The position numbers were made by a program, and so were the translations under genes. The notes below the pieces were generated by a model. It was not told the DNA's origin and searched no databases. It saw only the letters and a list, made by a program, of their open reading frames with translations. Shown here one piece after another: positions 10,342 to 23,809 of a stretch of DNA of 64,000 nucleotides; position 1 is the stretch's first letter, and the number at the start of each line of letters is the position of its first letter. The DNA lies in contig CM048850.1 of assembly GCA_026545225.1 (NCBI GenBank), positions 372,001 through 436,000 on the forward strand. Direction: 5' to 3'. Source of the stretch: Cornus controversa (Eukaryota > Streptophyta > Magnoliopsida > Cornales > Cornaceae).

Positions 10342-11688
10342 AGCTCTGTTTGAGATGCTTTGATTTAAAAAGTCCCATTCCTAGAGAAATTGTGCCATAA
10401 TTAAAACCGTACGTTGCTTTTTCCCGAATTCGACCGTCTGGACATCAAAAGCAAGCAATGATCGTGCCAATCCGATCTTCATCCTATTTTGTTTAAGTCG
10501 TTCTGATTCAGAAAGAGCAATTCTTTACAGAAATGGTGCGTGATCACAACCGTATGGTGCTTTGTGCCAAAATCGACCATATGTACATCCGAAAGAAATG
10601 GGCATCGCAACAACAATTTTCAACTAACTTCATTTGAGTTGTTTTGATTTTAAAAGTCGCATTCCAAGAGAAATCGTGCTATACTAAGAATCATTCATTG
10701 CTTTGTGCGAAATTCGACCGTTTAGAAGTCGAAAAGAAACAACGAGCATGTCGATCCCAACTTGATCTTGTTCTGTTTGAGTCATTTTATTAAATACCAG
10801 CAATTCGTAGCGGAAATTGTGCATGATCACAACTGTGGGATGCTTTGTCACGAATTCGACCGTCTAGACATCCAAAAGAAAGGAGCAAGTCAACAACGAT
10901 TTTAAACTTGCTTTGTCTGAGTTGCTTCGATTCGAAAAGTCACATTCCAAGAGAAATTATGTCGTGTGTTGCTTTTTCCTGAATTCGGTCGTCTGGAAGT
11001 CAGAAAGAAACAATGTGCACGTCAATCCGATCTCCATCCATTTTTGTTTGATTTGTTCTTATTCGAAAAGACCCATTCCAAGAAGAAATCTTGCACGATC
11101 ATAAACCGTGCGGTGTTTTGTGCCAGATTCTACCGTCTTGACTTGCAGAAGAAATGAGCATCGCAACAACGATTTTAAACTAGTTTCGTTTGGGTTGTTT
11201 TGATTCGAAAAGTCTCATTCCTTGAGAAATCTTGCCACAATCAGTTTCGTATGTTGCTTTTTGCGAAACTCGCTCGGTTTGATGTCCAAAAGAAACGACA
11301 AGCACGTTGATCAGATCTTCGTCCTACTTTTTTTGAGTAGTTACGAATCGAAGTGAGCAACTCCGTGTAGAAATCGTGTATGATAATAACCTTGTGCTGC
11401 TTTGTGCCAACTTTGATTGTCTGGACGTTTAAAAGGAACAATGAGCAAGCTGTCAACGATTTTAAACTAGTTTCGTTTGAGTTATTTTGATTCGAGAAGC
11501 CCCATTCCTGGAGAAATCGTGCCACAATCAGAATTGTACGTCGCTGGTTGCCAAATTAGACCGTCAAGACGTCCAAAAGAAACGACGAGCATGTCGATCC
11601 GATCTTCATCATGTTTTGTTTGAGTCGTTATGAATCGAAAAGAACAATTCCTTGCAGAAATCAAGCATGACAACAACAATTTTAAACT
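10342..11688 (+). repeat. HOR unit U9
   Basis: Complete. AGCTCTGTTTGAG at the start, GGGCATCGCAACAAC in B1, TACTAAGAATC and TTTAGAAGTCG in A2, the CGGTCGTCTGG variant in A3 shared with U4, and GTTTGGGTTG at the start of A4. Confidence 0.93.
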
Positions 11689-13035
11689 AGCTTTGTTTGA
11701 GATGCTTTGATTTAAAAAGTCCCATTCCTAGAGAAATTGTGCCATAATTAAAACCGTACGTTGCTTTTTCCCAAATTCGACCGTCTGGACATCAAAAGCA
11801 AGCAATGATCGTGCCAATCCGATCTTCATCCTATTTTGTTTAAGTCGTTCTGATTCAGAAAGAGCAATTCTTTACAGAAATGGTGCGTGATCACAACCGT
11901 ATGGTGCTTTGTGCCAAAATCGACCATATGTACATCCGAAAGAAATGGGCATGGCAACCACAATTTTCAACTAGCTTCATTTGAGTTGTTTTGATTTTAA
12001 AAGTCGCATTCCAAGAGAAATCGTGCTATACTCAGAATCATGCATTGCTTTGTGCCAAATTCGACCGTTTAGAGGTCAAAAAGAAACAACGAGCTTGTCG
12101 ATCCCAACTTGATCCTGTTCTGTTTGAGTCATTTTATTAAATACCAGCAATTAGTAGCGGAAATTGTGCATGATCACAACTGTGGGATGCTTTGTCACGA
12201 ATTCGACCGTCTAGACATCCAAAAGAAAGGAGCAAGTCAACAACGATTTTAAACTTGCTTTGTCTGAGTTGCTTCGACTCGAAAAGTCCCATTCCAGGAG
12301 AAATTATGTCGTGTGTTGCTTTTTCCCGAATTCGACCGTCTGGAAGTCGGAAAGAAACAATGTGCACGTCAATCCGGTCTCCATCCATTTTTGTTTGATT
12401 TGTTCTTATTCGAAAAGACCCATTCCAAGAAGAAACCTTGCACGATCATAAACCGTGCGGTGTTTTGTGCCAGATTCTACCGTCTTGACTTGCAGAAGAA
12501 ATGAGCATCGCAACAACGATTTTAAACTAGTTTCGTTTGAGTTGTTTTGATTCGAAAAGTCTCATTCCTTGAGAAATCTTGCCACAATCAGTTTCGTATG
12601 TTGCTTTTTGCGAAACTCGCTCGGTTTGATGTCCAAAAGAAACGACAAGCACGTTGATCAGATCTTCGTCCTACTTTTTTTGAGTAGTTACGAATCGAAG
12701 TGAGCAACTCCGTGTAGAAATCGTGTATGATAATAACCTTGTGCTGCTTTGTGCCAACTTTGATTGTCTGGACGTTTAAAAGGAACAATGAGCAAGCTGT
12801 CAACGATTTTAAACTAGTTTCGTTTGAGTTATTTTGATTCGAGAAGCCCCATTCCTGGAGAAATCGTGCCACAATCAGAATTGTACGTCGCTGGTTGCCA
12901 AATTAGACCGTCAAGACGTCCAAAAGAAACGACGAGCATGTCGATCCGATCTTCATCATGTTTTGTTTGAGTCGTTACGAATCGAAAAGAACAATTCCTT
13001 GCAGAAATCAAGCATGACAACAACAGTTTTAAACT
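11689..13035 (+). repeat. HOR unit U10
   Basis: Complete. First unit with CCCAAATTC in A1 (EcoRI-type site lost). GAGGTCAAAAAG in A2 and CAATTAGTAGCG in B2, shared with U7. Confidence 0.93.
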
Positions 13036-14382
13036 AGCTTTGTTTGAGATGCTTTGATTTAAAAAGTCCCATTCCTAGAGAAATTGTGCCATAATTAAAA
13101 CCGTACGTTGCTTTTTCCCGAATTCGACCGTCTGGACGTCAAAAGCAAGCAATGATCGTGCCAATACGATCTTCATCCTATTTTGTTTAAGTCGTTCTGA
13201 TTCAGAAAGAGCAATTCTTTACAGAAATGGTGCGTGATCACAACCGTATGGTGCTTTGTGCCAAAATCGACCATATGTACATCCGAAAGAAATGGGCATG
13301 GCAACCACAATTTTCAACTAGCTTCATTTGAGTTGTTTTGATTTTAAAAGTCGCATTCCAAGAGAAATCGTGCTATACTCAGAATCATTCATTGCTTTGT
13401 GCGAAATTCGACCGTTTAGAGGTCGAAAAGAAACAACGAGCATGTCGATCCCAACTTGATCCTGTTCTGTTTGAGTCATTTTATTCAATACCAGCAATTC
13501 GTAGCGGAAATTATGCATGATCACAACTGTGGGACGCTTTGTCACGAATTCGACCGTCTAGACATCCAAAAGAAAGGAGCAAGTCAACAACGATTTTAAA
13601 CTTGCTTTGTCTGAGTTGCTTCGACTCGAAAAGTCCCATTCCAGGAGAAATTATGTCGTGTGTTGCTTTTTCCCGAATTCGACCGTCTGGAAGTCGGAAA
13701 GAAACAATGTGCACGTCAATCCGGTCTCCATCCATTTTTGTTTGATTTGTTCTGATTCGAAAAGACCCATTCCAAGAAGAAACCTTGCACTATCATAAAC
13801 CGTGCGGTGTTTTGTGCCAGATTCTACCGTCTTGACTTGCAGAAGAAATGAGCATCGCAACAACGATTTTAAACTAGTTTCGTTTGAGTTGTTTTGATTC
13901 GAAAAGTCTCATTCCTTGAGAAATCTTGCCACAATCTGTTTCGTATGTTGCTTTTTGCGAAACTCGCTCGGTTTGATGTCCAAAAGAAACGACAAGCACG
14001 TTGATCAGATCTTCGTCCTACTTTTTTTGAGTAGTTACGAATCGAAGTAAGCAACTCCGTGTAGAAATCGTGTATGATAATAACCTTGTGCTGCTTTGTG
14101 CCAACTTTGATTGTCTGGACGTTTAAAAGGAACAATGAGCAAGCTGTCAACGATTTTAAACTAGTTTCGTTTGAGTTATTTTGATTCGAGAAGCCCCATT
14201 CCTGGAGAAATTGTGCCACAATCAGAATTGTACGTCGCTGGTTGCCAAATTAGACCGTCAAGACGTCCAAAAGAAACGACGAGCATGTCGATCCGATCTT
14301 CATCATGTTTTGTTTGAGTCGTTATGAATCGAAAAGAACAATTCCTTGCAGAAATCAAGCATGACAACAACAATTTTAAACT
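13036..14382 (+). repeat. HOR unit U11
   Basis: Complete. CCAATACGATC at 13161 in A1 marks the left limit of the 2,694 bp duplication. GCACTATCATAAAC in B3 and CACAATCTGTTTCG in A4 are otherwise found only in U13. Confidence 0.93.
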
Positions 14383-15860
14383 AGCTTTGTTTGAGATGCT
14401 TTGATTTAAAAAGTCCCATTCCTAGAGAAATTGTGCCATAATTAAAACCGTACGTTGCTTTTTCCCAAATTCGACCGTCTGGACATCAAAAGCAAGCAAT
14501 GATCGTGCCAATCCGATCTTCATCCTATTTTGTTTAAGTCGTTCTGATTCAGAAAGAGCAATTCTTTACAGAAATGGTGCGTGATCACAACCGTATGGTG
14601 CTTTGTGCCAAAATCGACCATATGTACATCCGAAAGAAATGGGCATGGCAACCACAATTTTCAACTAGCTTCATTTGAGTTGTTTTGATTTTAAAAGTCG
14701 CATTCCAAGAGAAATCGTGCTATACTCAGAATCATTCATTGCTTTGTGCGAAATTCGACCGTTTAGAGGTCGAAAAGAAACAACGAGCATGTCGATCCCA
14801 ACTTGATCTTGTTCTGTTTGAGTCATTTTATTAAATACCAGCAATTCGTAGCGGAAATTGTGCATGATCACAACTGTGGGATGCTCTGTCACGAATTCGA
14901 CCGTCTAGACATCCAAAAGAAAGGAGCAAGTCAACAACGATTTTAAACTTGCTTTGTCTGAGTTGCTTCGACTCGAAAAGTCCCATTCCAAGAGAAATTA
15001 TGTCGTGTGTTGCTTTTTCCCGAATTCGACCGTCTGGAAGTCGGAAAGAAACAATGTGCACGTCAATCCGGTCTCCATCCATTTTTGTTTGATTTGTTCT
15101 GATTCGAAAAGACTCATTCCAAGAAGAAACCTTGCACGATCATAAACCGTGCGGTGATTTGTGCCAGATTCTACCGTCTTGACTTGCAGAAGAAATGAGC
15201 ATCGCAACAACGATTTTAAACTAGTTTCATTTGAGTTGTTTTGATTCGAAAAGTCTCATTCCTTGAGAAATCTTGCCACAATCAGTTTCGTATGTTGCTT
15301 TTTGCGAAACTCGCTCGGTTTGATGTCCAAAAGAAACGACAAGCACGTTGATCAGATCTTCGTCCTACTTTTTTTGAGTAGTTACGAATCGAAGTGAGCA
15401 ACTCCGTGTAGAAATCGTGTATGATAATAACCTTGTGCTGCTTTGTGCCAACTTTGATTGTCTGGACGTTTAAAAGGAACAATGAGCAAGTTGTCAACGA
15501 TTTTAAACTAGTTTCGTTTGAGTTATTTTGATTCGAGAAGCCCCATTCCTGGAGAAATCGTGCCACAATCAGAATTGTACGTCGCTGGTTGCCAAATTAG
15601 ACCGTCAAGACGTCCAAAAGAAACGACGAGCATGTCGATCCGATCTTCATCATGTTTTGTTTGAGTCGTTACGAATCGAAAAGAACAATTCCTTGCAGAA
15701 ATCAAGCATGACAACAACAATTTTAAACTAGCTTTGTTTGAGATGCTTTGATTTAAAAAGTCCCATTCCTAGAGAAATTGTGCCATAATTAAAACCGTAC
15801 GTTGCTTTTTCCCGAATTCGACCGTCTGGACGTCAAAAGCAAGCAATGATCGTGCCAATC
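13167..15860. repeat. 2,694 bp tandem duplication, copy 1
   Basis: Two HORs (most of U11 and U12, start of U13). Near-identical to 15,861 onward at a fixed offset of 2,694 bp. The left limit is the CCAATACG/CCAATCCG difference at 13,166. High identity runs on to 16,155, so the exact exchange point within the following ~295 bp is not resolved. Confidence 0.85.
14383..15729 (+). repeat. HOR unit U12
   Basis: Complete. CCCAAATTC and CTGGACATC in A1, GCTCTGTC in B2, AAGACTCATTCC and GGTGATTTGTG in B3, AGTTTCATTTGAG at A4. All are shared with U14. Confidence 0.93.
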
Positions 15861-17076
15861 CGATCTTCATCCTATTTTGTTTAAGTCGTTCTGATTCAGA
15901 AAGAGCAATTCTTTACAGAAATGGTGCGTGATCACAACCGTATGGTGCTTTGTGCCAAAATCGACCATATGTACATCCGAAAGAAATGGGCATGGCAACC
16001 ACAATTTTCAACTAGCTTCATTTGAGTTGTTTTGATTTTAAAAGTCGCATTCCAAGAGAAATCGTGCTATACTCAGAATCATTCATTGCTTTGTGCGAAA
16101 TTCGACCGTTTAGAGGTCGAAAAGAAACAACGAGCATGTCGATCCCAACTTGATCCTGTTCTGTTTGAGTCATTTTATTCAATACCAGCAATTCGTAGCG
16201 GAAATTATGCATGATCACAACTGTGGGACGCTTTGTCACGAATTCGACCGTCTAGACATCCAAAAGAAAGGAGCAAGTCAACAACGATTTTAAACTTGCT
16301 TTGTCTGAGTTGCTTCGACTCGAAAAGTCCCATTCCAGGAGAAATTATGTCGTGTGTTGCTTTTTCCCGAATTCGACCGTCTGGAAGTCGGAAAGAAACA
16401 ATGTGCACGTCAATCCGGTCTCCATCCATTTTTGTTTGATTTGTTCTGATTCGAAAAGACCCATTCCAAGAAGAAACCTTGCACTATCATAAACCGTGCG
16501 GTGTTTTGTGCCAGATTCTACCGTCTTGACTTGCAGAAGAAATGAGCATCGCAACAACGATTTTAAACTAGTTTCGTTTGAGTTGTTTTGATTCGAAAAG
16601 TCTCATTCCTTGAGAAATCTTGCCACAATCTGTTTCGTATGTTGCTTTTTGCGAAACTCGCTCGGTTTGATGTCCAAAAGAAACGACAAGCACGTTGATC
16701 AGATCTTCGTCCTACTTTTTTTGAGTAGTTACGAATCGAAGTAAGCAACTCCGTGTAGAAATCGTCTATGATAATAACCTTGTGCTGCTTTGTGCCAACT
16801 TTGATTGTCTGGACGTTTAAAAGGAACAATGAGCAAGCTGTCAACGATTTTAAACTAGTTTCGTTTGAGTTATTTTGATTCGAGAAGCCCCATTCCTGGA
16901 GAAATTGTGCCACAATCAGAATTGTACGTCGCTGGTTGCCAAATTAGACCGTCAAGACGTCCAAAAGAAACGACGAGCATGTCGATCCGATCTTCATCAT
17001 GTTTTGTTTGAGTCGTTATGAATCGAAAAGAACAATTCCTTGCAGAAATCAAGCATGACAACAACAATTTTAAACT
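15730..17076 (+). repeat. HOR unit U13
   Basis: Complete. From base 15,861 it repeats U11 almost exactly, with one visible private change in B4 (ATCGTCTATG near 16,765 where U11 has ATCGTGTATG). Confidence 0.93.
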
Positions 17077-18554
17077 AGCTTTGTTTGAGATGCTTTGATT
17101 TAAAAAGTCCCATTCCTAGAGAAATTGTGCCATAATTAAAACCGTACGTTGCTTTTTCCCAAATTCGACCGTCTGGACATCAAAAGCAAGCAATGATCGT
17201 GCCAATCCGATCTTCATCCTATTTTGTTTAAGTCGTTCTGATTCAGAAAGAGCAATTCTTTACAGAAATGGTGCGTGATCACAACCGTATGGTGCTTTGT
17301 GCCAAAATCGACCATATGTACATCCGAAAGAAATGGGCATGGCAACCACAATTTTCAACTAGCTTCATTTGAGTTGTTTTGATTTTAAAAGTCGCATTCC
17401 AAGAGAAATCGTGCTATACTCAGAATCATTCATTGCTTTGTGCGAAATTCGACCGTTTAGAGGTCGAAAAGAAACAACGAGCATGTCGATCCCAACTTGA
17501 TCTTGTTCTGTTTGAGTCATTTTATTAAATACCAGCAATTCGTAGCGGAAATTGTGCATGATCACAACTGTGGGATGCTCTGTCACGAATTCGACCGTCT
17601 AGACATCCAAAAGAAAGGAGCAAGTCAACAACGATTTTAAACTTGCTTTGTCTGAGTTGCTTCGACTCGAAAAGTCCCATTCCAAGAGAAATTATGTCGT
17701 GTGTTGCTTTTTCCCGAATTCGACCGTCTGGAAGTCGGAAAGAAACAATGTGCACGTCAATCCGGTCTCCATCCATTTTTGTTTGATTTGTTCTGATTCG
17801 AAAAGACTCATTCCAAGAAGAAACCTTGCACGATCATAAACCGTGCGGTGATTTGTGCCAGATTCTACCGTCTTGACTTGCAGAAGAAATGAGCATCGCA
17901 ACAACGATTTTAAACTAGTTTCATTTGAGTTGTTTTGATTCGAAAAGTCTCATTCCTTGAGAAATCTTGCCACAATCAGTTTCGTATGTTGCTTTTTGCG
18001 AAACTCGCTCGGTTTGATGTCCAAAAGAAACGACAAGCACGTTGATCAGATCTTCGTCCTACTTTTTTTGAGTAGTTACGAATCGAAGTGAGCAACTCCG
18101 TGTAGAAATCGTGTATGATAATAACCTTGTGCTGCTTTGTGCCAACTTTGATTGTCTGGACGTTTAAAAGGAACAATGAGCAAGTTGTCAACGATTTTAA
18201 ACTAGTTTCGTTTGAGTTATTTTGATTCGAGAAGCCCCATTCCTGGAGAAATCGTGCCACAATCAGAATTGTACGTCGCTGGTTGCCAAATTAGACCGTC
18301 AAGACGTCCAAAAGAAACGACGAGCATGTCGATCCGATCTTCATCATGTTTTGTTTGAGTCGTTACGAATCGAAAAGAACAATTCCTTGCAGAAATCAAG
18401 CATGACAACAACAATTTTAAACTAGCTTTGTTTGAGATGCTTTGATTTAAAAAGTCCCATTCCTAGAGAAATTGTGCCATAATTAAAACCGTACGTTGCT
18501 TTTTCCCGAATTCGACCGTCTGGACGTCAAAAGCAAGCAATGATCGTGCCAATC
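15861..18554. repeat. 2,694 bp tandem duplication, copy 2
   Basis: Carries the otherwise unique GCACTATCATAAAC, CACAATCTGTTTCG, AAGACTCATTCC and AGTTTCATTTGAG variants of copy 1. Identity with copy 1 continues to 18,849. One substitution was seen (near 16,765). Confidence 0.85.
17077..18423 (+). repeat. HOR unit U14
   Basis: Complete. Duplicate of U12 with all its rare variants; I saw no difference on reading. Confidence 0.93.
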
Positions 18555-19768
18555 CGATCTTCATCCTATTTTGTTTAAGTCGTTCTGATTCAGAAAGAGC
18601 AATTCTTTACAGAAATGGTGCGTGATCACAACCGTATGGTGCTTTGTGCCAAAATCGACCATATGTACATCCGAAAGAAATGGGCATGGCAACCACAATT
18701 TTCAACTAGCTTCATTTGAGTTGTTTTGATTTTAAAAGTCGCATTCCAAGAGAAATCGTGCTATACTCAGAATCATTCATTGCTTTGTGCGAAATTCGAC
18801 CGTTTAGAGGTCGAAAAGAAACAACGAGCATGTCGATCCCAACTTGATCTTGTTCTGTTTGAGTCATTTTATTAAATACCAGCAATTCGTAGCGGAAATT
18901 GTGCATGATCACAACTGTGGGATGCTCTGTCACGAATTCGACCGTCTAGACATCCAAAAGAAAGGAGCAAGTCAACAACGATTTTAAACTTGCTTTGTCT
19001 GAGTTGCTTCGACTCGAAAAGTCCCATTCCAGGAGAAATTATGTCGTGTGTTGCTTTTTCCCGAATTCGACCGTCTGGAAGTCGGAAAGAAACAATGTGC
19101 ACGTCAATCCGGTCTCCATCCATTTTTGTTTGATTTGTTCTGATTCGAAAAGACCCATTCCAAGAAGAAACCTTGCACGATCATAAACCGTGCGGTGTTT
19201 TGTGCCAGATTCTACCGTCTTGACTTGCAGAAGAAATGAGCATTGCAACAACGATTTTAAACTAGTTTCGTTTGAGTTGTTTTGATTCGAAAAGTCTCAT
19301 TCCTTGAGAAATCTTGCCACAATCAGTTTCGTATGTTGCTTTTTGCGAAATTCGCTCGGTTTGATGTCCAAAAGAAACGACAAGCACGTTGATCAGATCT
19401 TCGTCCTACTTTTTTTGAGTAGTTACGAATCGAAGTGAGCAACTCCGTGTAGAAATCGTGTATGATAATAACCTTGTGCTGCTTTGTGCCAACTTTGATT
19501 GTCTGGACGTTTAAAAGGAACAATGAGCAAGCTGTCAACGATTTTAAACTAGTTTCGTTTGAGTTATTTTGATTCGAGAAGCCCCATTCCTGGAGAAATC
19601 GTGCCACAATCAGAATTGTACGTCGCTGGTTGCCAAATTAGACCGTCAAGACGTCCAAAAGAAACGACGAGCATGTCGATCCGATCTTTATCATGTTTTG
19701 TTTGAGTCTTTACGAATCGAAAAGAACAATTCCTTGCTTATCAAGCATGACAACAACAATTTTAAACT
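18424..19768 (+). repeat. HOR unit U15, 1,345 bp
   Basis: First unit with the short B5 haplotype (ATCTTTATC in A5, GAGTCTTTACG, then TTGCTTATC), 2 bp shorter. Private AGCATTGCAAC in B3 and GCGAAATTCGC in A4. Confidence 0.93.
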
Positions 19769-21115
19769 AGCTTTGTTTGAGATGCTTTGATTTAAAAAGT
19801 CCCATTCCTAGAGAAATTGTGCCATAATTAAAACCGTACGTTGCTTTTTCCCGAATTCGACCGTCTGGACATCAAAAGCAAGCAATGATCGTGCCAATCC
19901 GATCTTCATCCTATTTTGTTTAAGTCGTTCTGATTCAGAAAGAGCAATTCTTTACAGAAATGGTGCGTGATCACAACCGTATGGTGCTTTGTGCCAAAAT
20001 CGACCATATGTACATCCGAAAGAAATGTGCATGGCAACCACAATTTTCAACTAGCTTCATTTGAGTTGTTTTGATTTTAAAAGTCGCATTCCAAGAGAAA
20101 TCGTGCTATACTCAGAATCATTCATTGCTTTGTGCGAAATTCGACCGTTTAGAGGTCGAAAAGAAACAACGAGCATGTCGATCCCAACTTGATCTTGTTC
20201 TGTTTGAGTCATTTTATTAAATACCAGCAATTCGTAGCGGAAATTGTGCATGATCACAACTGTGGGATGCTCTGTCACGAATTCGACCGTCTAGACATCC
20301 AAAAGAAAGGAGCAAGTCAACAACGATTTTAAACTTGCTTTGTCTGAGTTGCTTCGACTCGAAAAGTCCCATTCCAAGAGAAATTATGTCGTGTGTTGCT
20401 TTTTCCCGAATTCGACCGTCTGGAAGTCGGAAAGAAACAATGTGCACGTCAATCCGGTCTCCATCCATTTTTGTTTGATTTGTTCTGATTCGAAAAGACC
20501 CATTCCAAGAAGAAACCTTGCACGATCATAAACCGTGCGGTGATTTGTGCCAGATTCTACCGTCTTGACTTGCAGAAGAAATGAGCATCGCAACAACGAT
20601 TTTAAACTAGTTTCGTTTGAGTTGTTTTGATTCGAAAAGTCTCATTCCTTGAGAAATCTTGCCACAATCAGTTTCGTATGTTGCTTTTTGCAAAACTCGC
20701 TCGGTTTGATGTCCAAAAGAAACGACAAGCACGTTGATCAGATCTTCGTCCTACTTTTTTTGAGTAGTTACGAATCGAAGTGAGCAACTCCGTGTAGAAA
20801 TCGTGTATGATAATAACCTTGTGCTGCTTTGTGCCAACTTTGATTGTCTGGACGTTTAAAAGGAACAATGAGCAAGCTGTCAACGATTTTAAACTAGTTT
20901 CGTTTGAGTTATTTTGATTTGAGAAGCCCCATTCCTAGAGAAATCGTGCCACAGTCAGAATTGTACGTCGCTGGTTGCCAAATTAGACCGTCAAGACGTC
21001 TAAAAGAAACGACGAGCATGTCGATCCGATCTTCATCATGTTTTGTTTGAGTCGTTACGAATCGAAAAGAACAATTCCTTGCAAAAATCAAGCATGACAA
21101 CAACAATTTTAAACT
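19769..21115 (+). repeat. HOR unit U16
   Basis: Complete. GAAATGTGCATGG in B1, GGTGATTTGTG in B3, TTTGCAAAACTCG in A4, TTTTGATTTGAG with CACAGTCAG in A5, and TTGCAAAAATC in B5. Confidence 0.93.
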
Positions 21116-22462
21116 AGCTTTGTTTGAGATGCTTTGATTTAAAAAGTCCCATTCCTAGAGAAATTGTGCCATAATTAAAACCGTACGTTGCTTTTTCCCG
21201 AATTCGACCGTCTGGACGTCAAAAGCAAGCAATGATCGTGCCAATCCGATCTTCATCCTATTTTGTTTAAGTCGTTCTGATTCAGAAAGAGCAATTCTTT
21301 ACAGAAATGGTGCGTGATCACAACCGTATGGTGCTTTGTGCCAAAATCGACCATATGTACATCCGAAAGAAATGGGCATGGCAACAACAATTTTCAACTA
21401 ACTTCATTTGAGTTGTTTTGATTTTAAAAGTCGCATTCCAAGAGAAATCGTGCTATACTCAGAATCATTCGTTGCTTTGTGCGAAATTCGACCGTTTAGA
21501 GGTCGAAAAGAAACAACGAGCATGTCGATCCCAACTTGATCTTGTTCTGTTTGAGTCATTTTATTAAATACCAGCAATTCGTAGCGGAAATTGTGCATGA
21601 TCACAACTGTGGGATGCTCTGTCACGAATTCGACCGTCTAGACATCCAAAAGAAAGGAGCAAGTCAACAACGATTTTAAACTTGCTTTGTCTGAGTTGCT
21701 TCGACTCGAAAAGTCCCATTCCAGGAGAAATTATGTCGTGTGTTGCTTTTTCCCGAATTCGACCGTCTGGAAGTCGGAAAGAAACAATGTGCACGTCAAT
21801 CCGGTCTCCATCCATTTTTGTTTGATTTGTTCTTATTCGAAAAGACCCATTCCAAGAAGAAATCTTGCACGATCATAAACCGTGCGGTGTTTTGTGCCAG
21901 ATTCTACCGTCTTGACTTGCAGAAGAAATGAGCATCGCAACAACGATTTTAAACTAGTTTCGTTTGAGTTGTTTTGATTCGAAAAGTCTCATTCCTTGAG
22001 AAATCTTGCCACAATCAGTTTCGTATGTTGCTTTTTGCGAAACTCGCTCGGTTTGATGTCCAAAAGAAACGACAAGCACGTTGATCAGATCTTCGTCCTA
22101 CTTTTTTTGAGTAGTTACAAATCGAAGTGAGCAACTCCGTGTAGAAATCGTGTATGATAATAACCTTGTGCTGCTTTGTGCCAACTTTGATTGTCTGGAC
22201 GTTTAAAAGGAACAATGAGCAAGCTGTCAACGATTTTAAACTAGTTTCGTTTGATTTATTTTGATTCGAGAAGCCCCATTCCTAGAGAAATCGTGCCACA
22301 GTCAGAATTGTACGTCGCTGGTTGCCAAATTAGACCGTCAAGACATCCAAAAGAAACGACGAGCATGTCGATCCGATCTTCATCATATTTTGTTTGAGTC
22401 GTTACGAATCGAAAAGAACAATTCCTTGCAGAAATCAAGCATGACAACAACAATTTTAAACT
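21116..22462 (+). repeat. HOR unit U17
   Basis: Complete. CAACAAC and ACTAAC tail in B1, CATTCGTTGC in A2, GTTACAAATCG in B4, TTTGATTTATTTTG at A5, and CATCATATTTTG in the A5 tail. Confidence 0.93.
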
Positions 22463-23809
22463 AGCTTTGTTTGAGATGCTTTGATTTAAAAAGTCCCATT
22501 CCTAGAGAAATTGTGCCATAATTAAAACCGTACGTTGCTTTTTCCCGAATTCGACCGTCTGGACGTCAAAAGCAAGCAATGATCGTGCCAATCCGATCTT
22601 CATCCTATTTTGTTTAAGTCGTTCTGATTCAGAAAGAGCAATTCTTTACAGAAATGGTGCGTGATCACAACCGTATGGTGCTTTGTGCCAAAATCGACCA
22701 TATGTACATCCGAAAGAAATGGGCATGGCAACAACAATTTTCAACTAACTTCATTTGAGTTGTTTTGATTTTAAAAGTCGCATTCCAAGCGAAATTGTGC
22801 TATACTCAGAATCATTCATTGCTTTGTGCGAAATTCGACCGTTTGGAGGTCGAAAAGAAACAACGAGCATGTCGATCCCAACTTGATCTTGTTCTGTTTG
22901 AGTCATTTTATTAAATACCAGCAATTCGTAGCGGAAATTGTGCATGATCACAACTGTGGGATGCTTTGTCACGAATTCGACCGTCTAGACATCCAAAAGA
23001 AAGGAGCAAGTCAACAACGATTTTAAACTTGCTTTGTCTGAGTTGCTTCGACTCGAAAAGTCCCATTCCAGGAGAAATTATGTCGTGTGTTGCTTTTTCC
23101 CGAATTCGACCGTCTGGAAGTCGGAAAGAAACAATGTGCACGTCAATCCGGTCTCCATCCATTTTTGTTTGATTTGTTCTTATTCGAAAAGACCCATTCC
23201 AAGAAGAAATCTTGCACGATCATAAACCGTGCGGTGTTTTGTGCCAGATTCTACCGTCTTGACTTGCAGAAGAAATGAGCATCGCAACAACGATTTTAAA
23301 CTAGTTTCGTTTGAGTTGTTTTGATTCGAAAAGTCTCATTCCCTGAGAAATCTTGCCACAATCAGTTTCGTATGTTGCTTTTTGCGAAACTCGCTCGGTT
23401 TGTTGTCCAAAAGAAACGACAAGCACGTTGATCAGATCTTCGTCCTACTTTTTTTGAGTAGTTATGAATTGAAGTGAGCAACTCCGTGTAGAAATCGTGT
23501 ATGATAATAACCTTGTGCTACTTTATGCCAACTTTGATTGTCTGGACGTTTAAAAGGAACAATGAGCAAGTTGTCAACGATTTTAAACTAGTTTCGTTTG
23601 AGTTATTTTGATTCGAGAAGCCCCATTCCTGGAGAAATCGTGCCACAATCAGAAATGTACGTCGCTGGTTGCCAAATTAGACCGTCAAGACGTCCAAAAG
23701 AAACGACGAGCATGTCGATCCGATCTTCATCATGTTTTGTTTGAGTCGTTACGAATCGAAAAGAACAATTCCTTGCAGAAATCAAGCATGACAACAACAA
23801 TTTTAAACT
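22463..23809 (+). repeat. HOR unit U18
   Basis: Complete. CCAAGCGAAATTG and GTTTGGAGGTC in A2. First appearance of ATTCCCTGAG and TTTGTTGTCC in A4 and of TTATGAATTG in B4. Private GTGCTACTTTATGCC in B4 and CAGAAATGTACG in A5. Confidence 0.93.
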
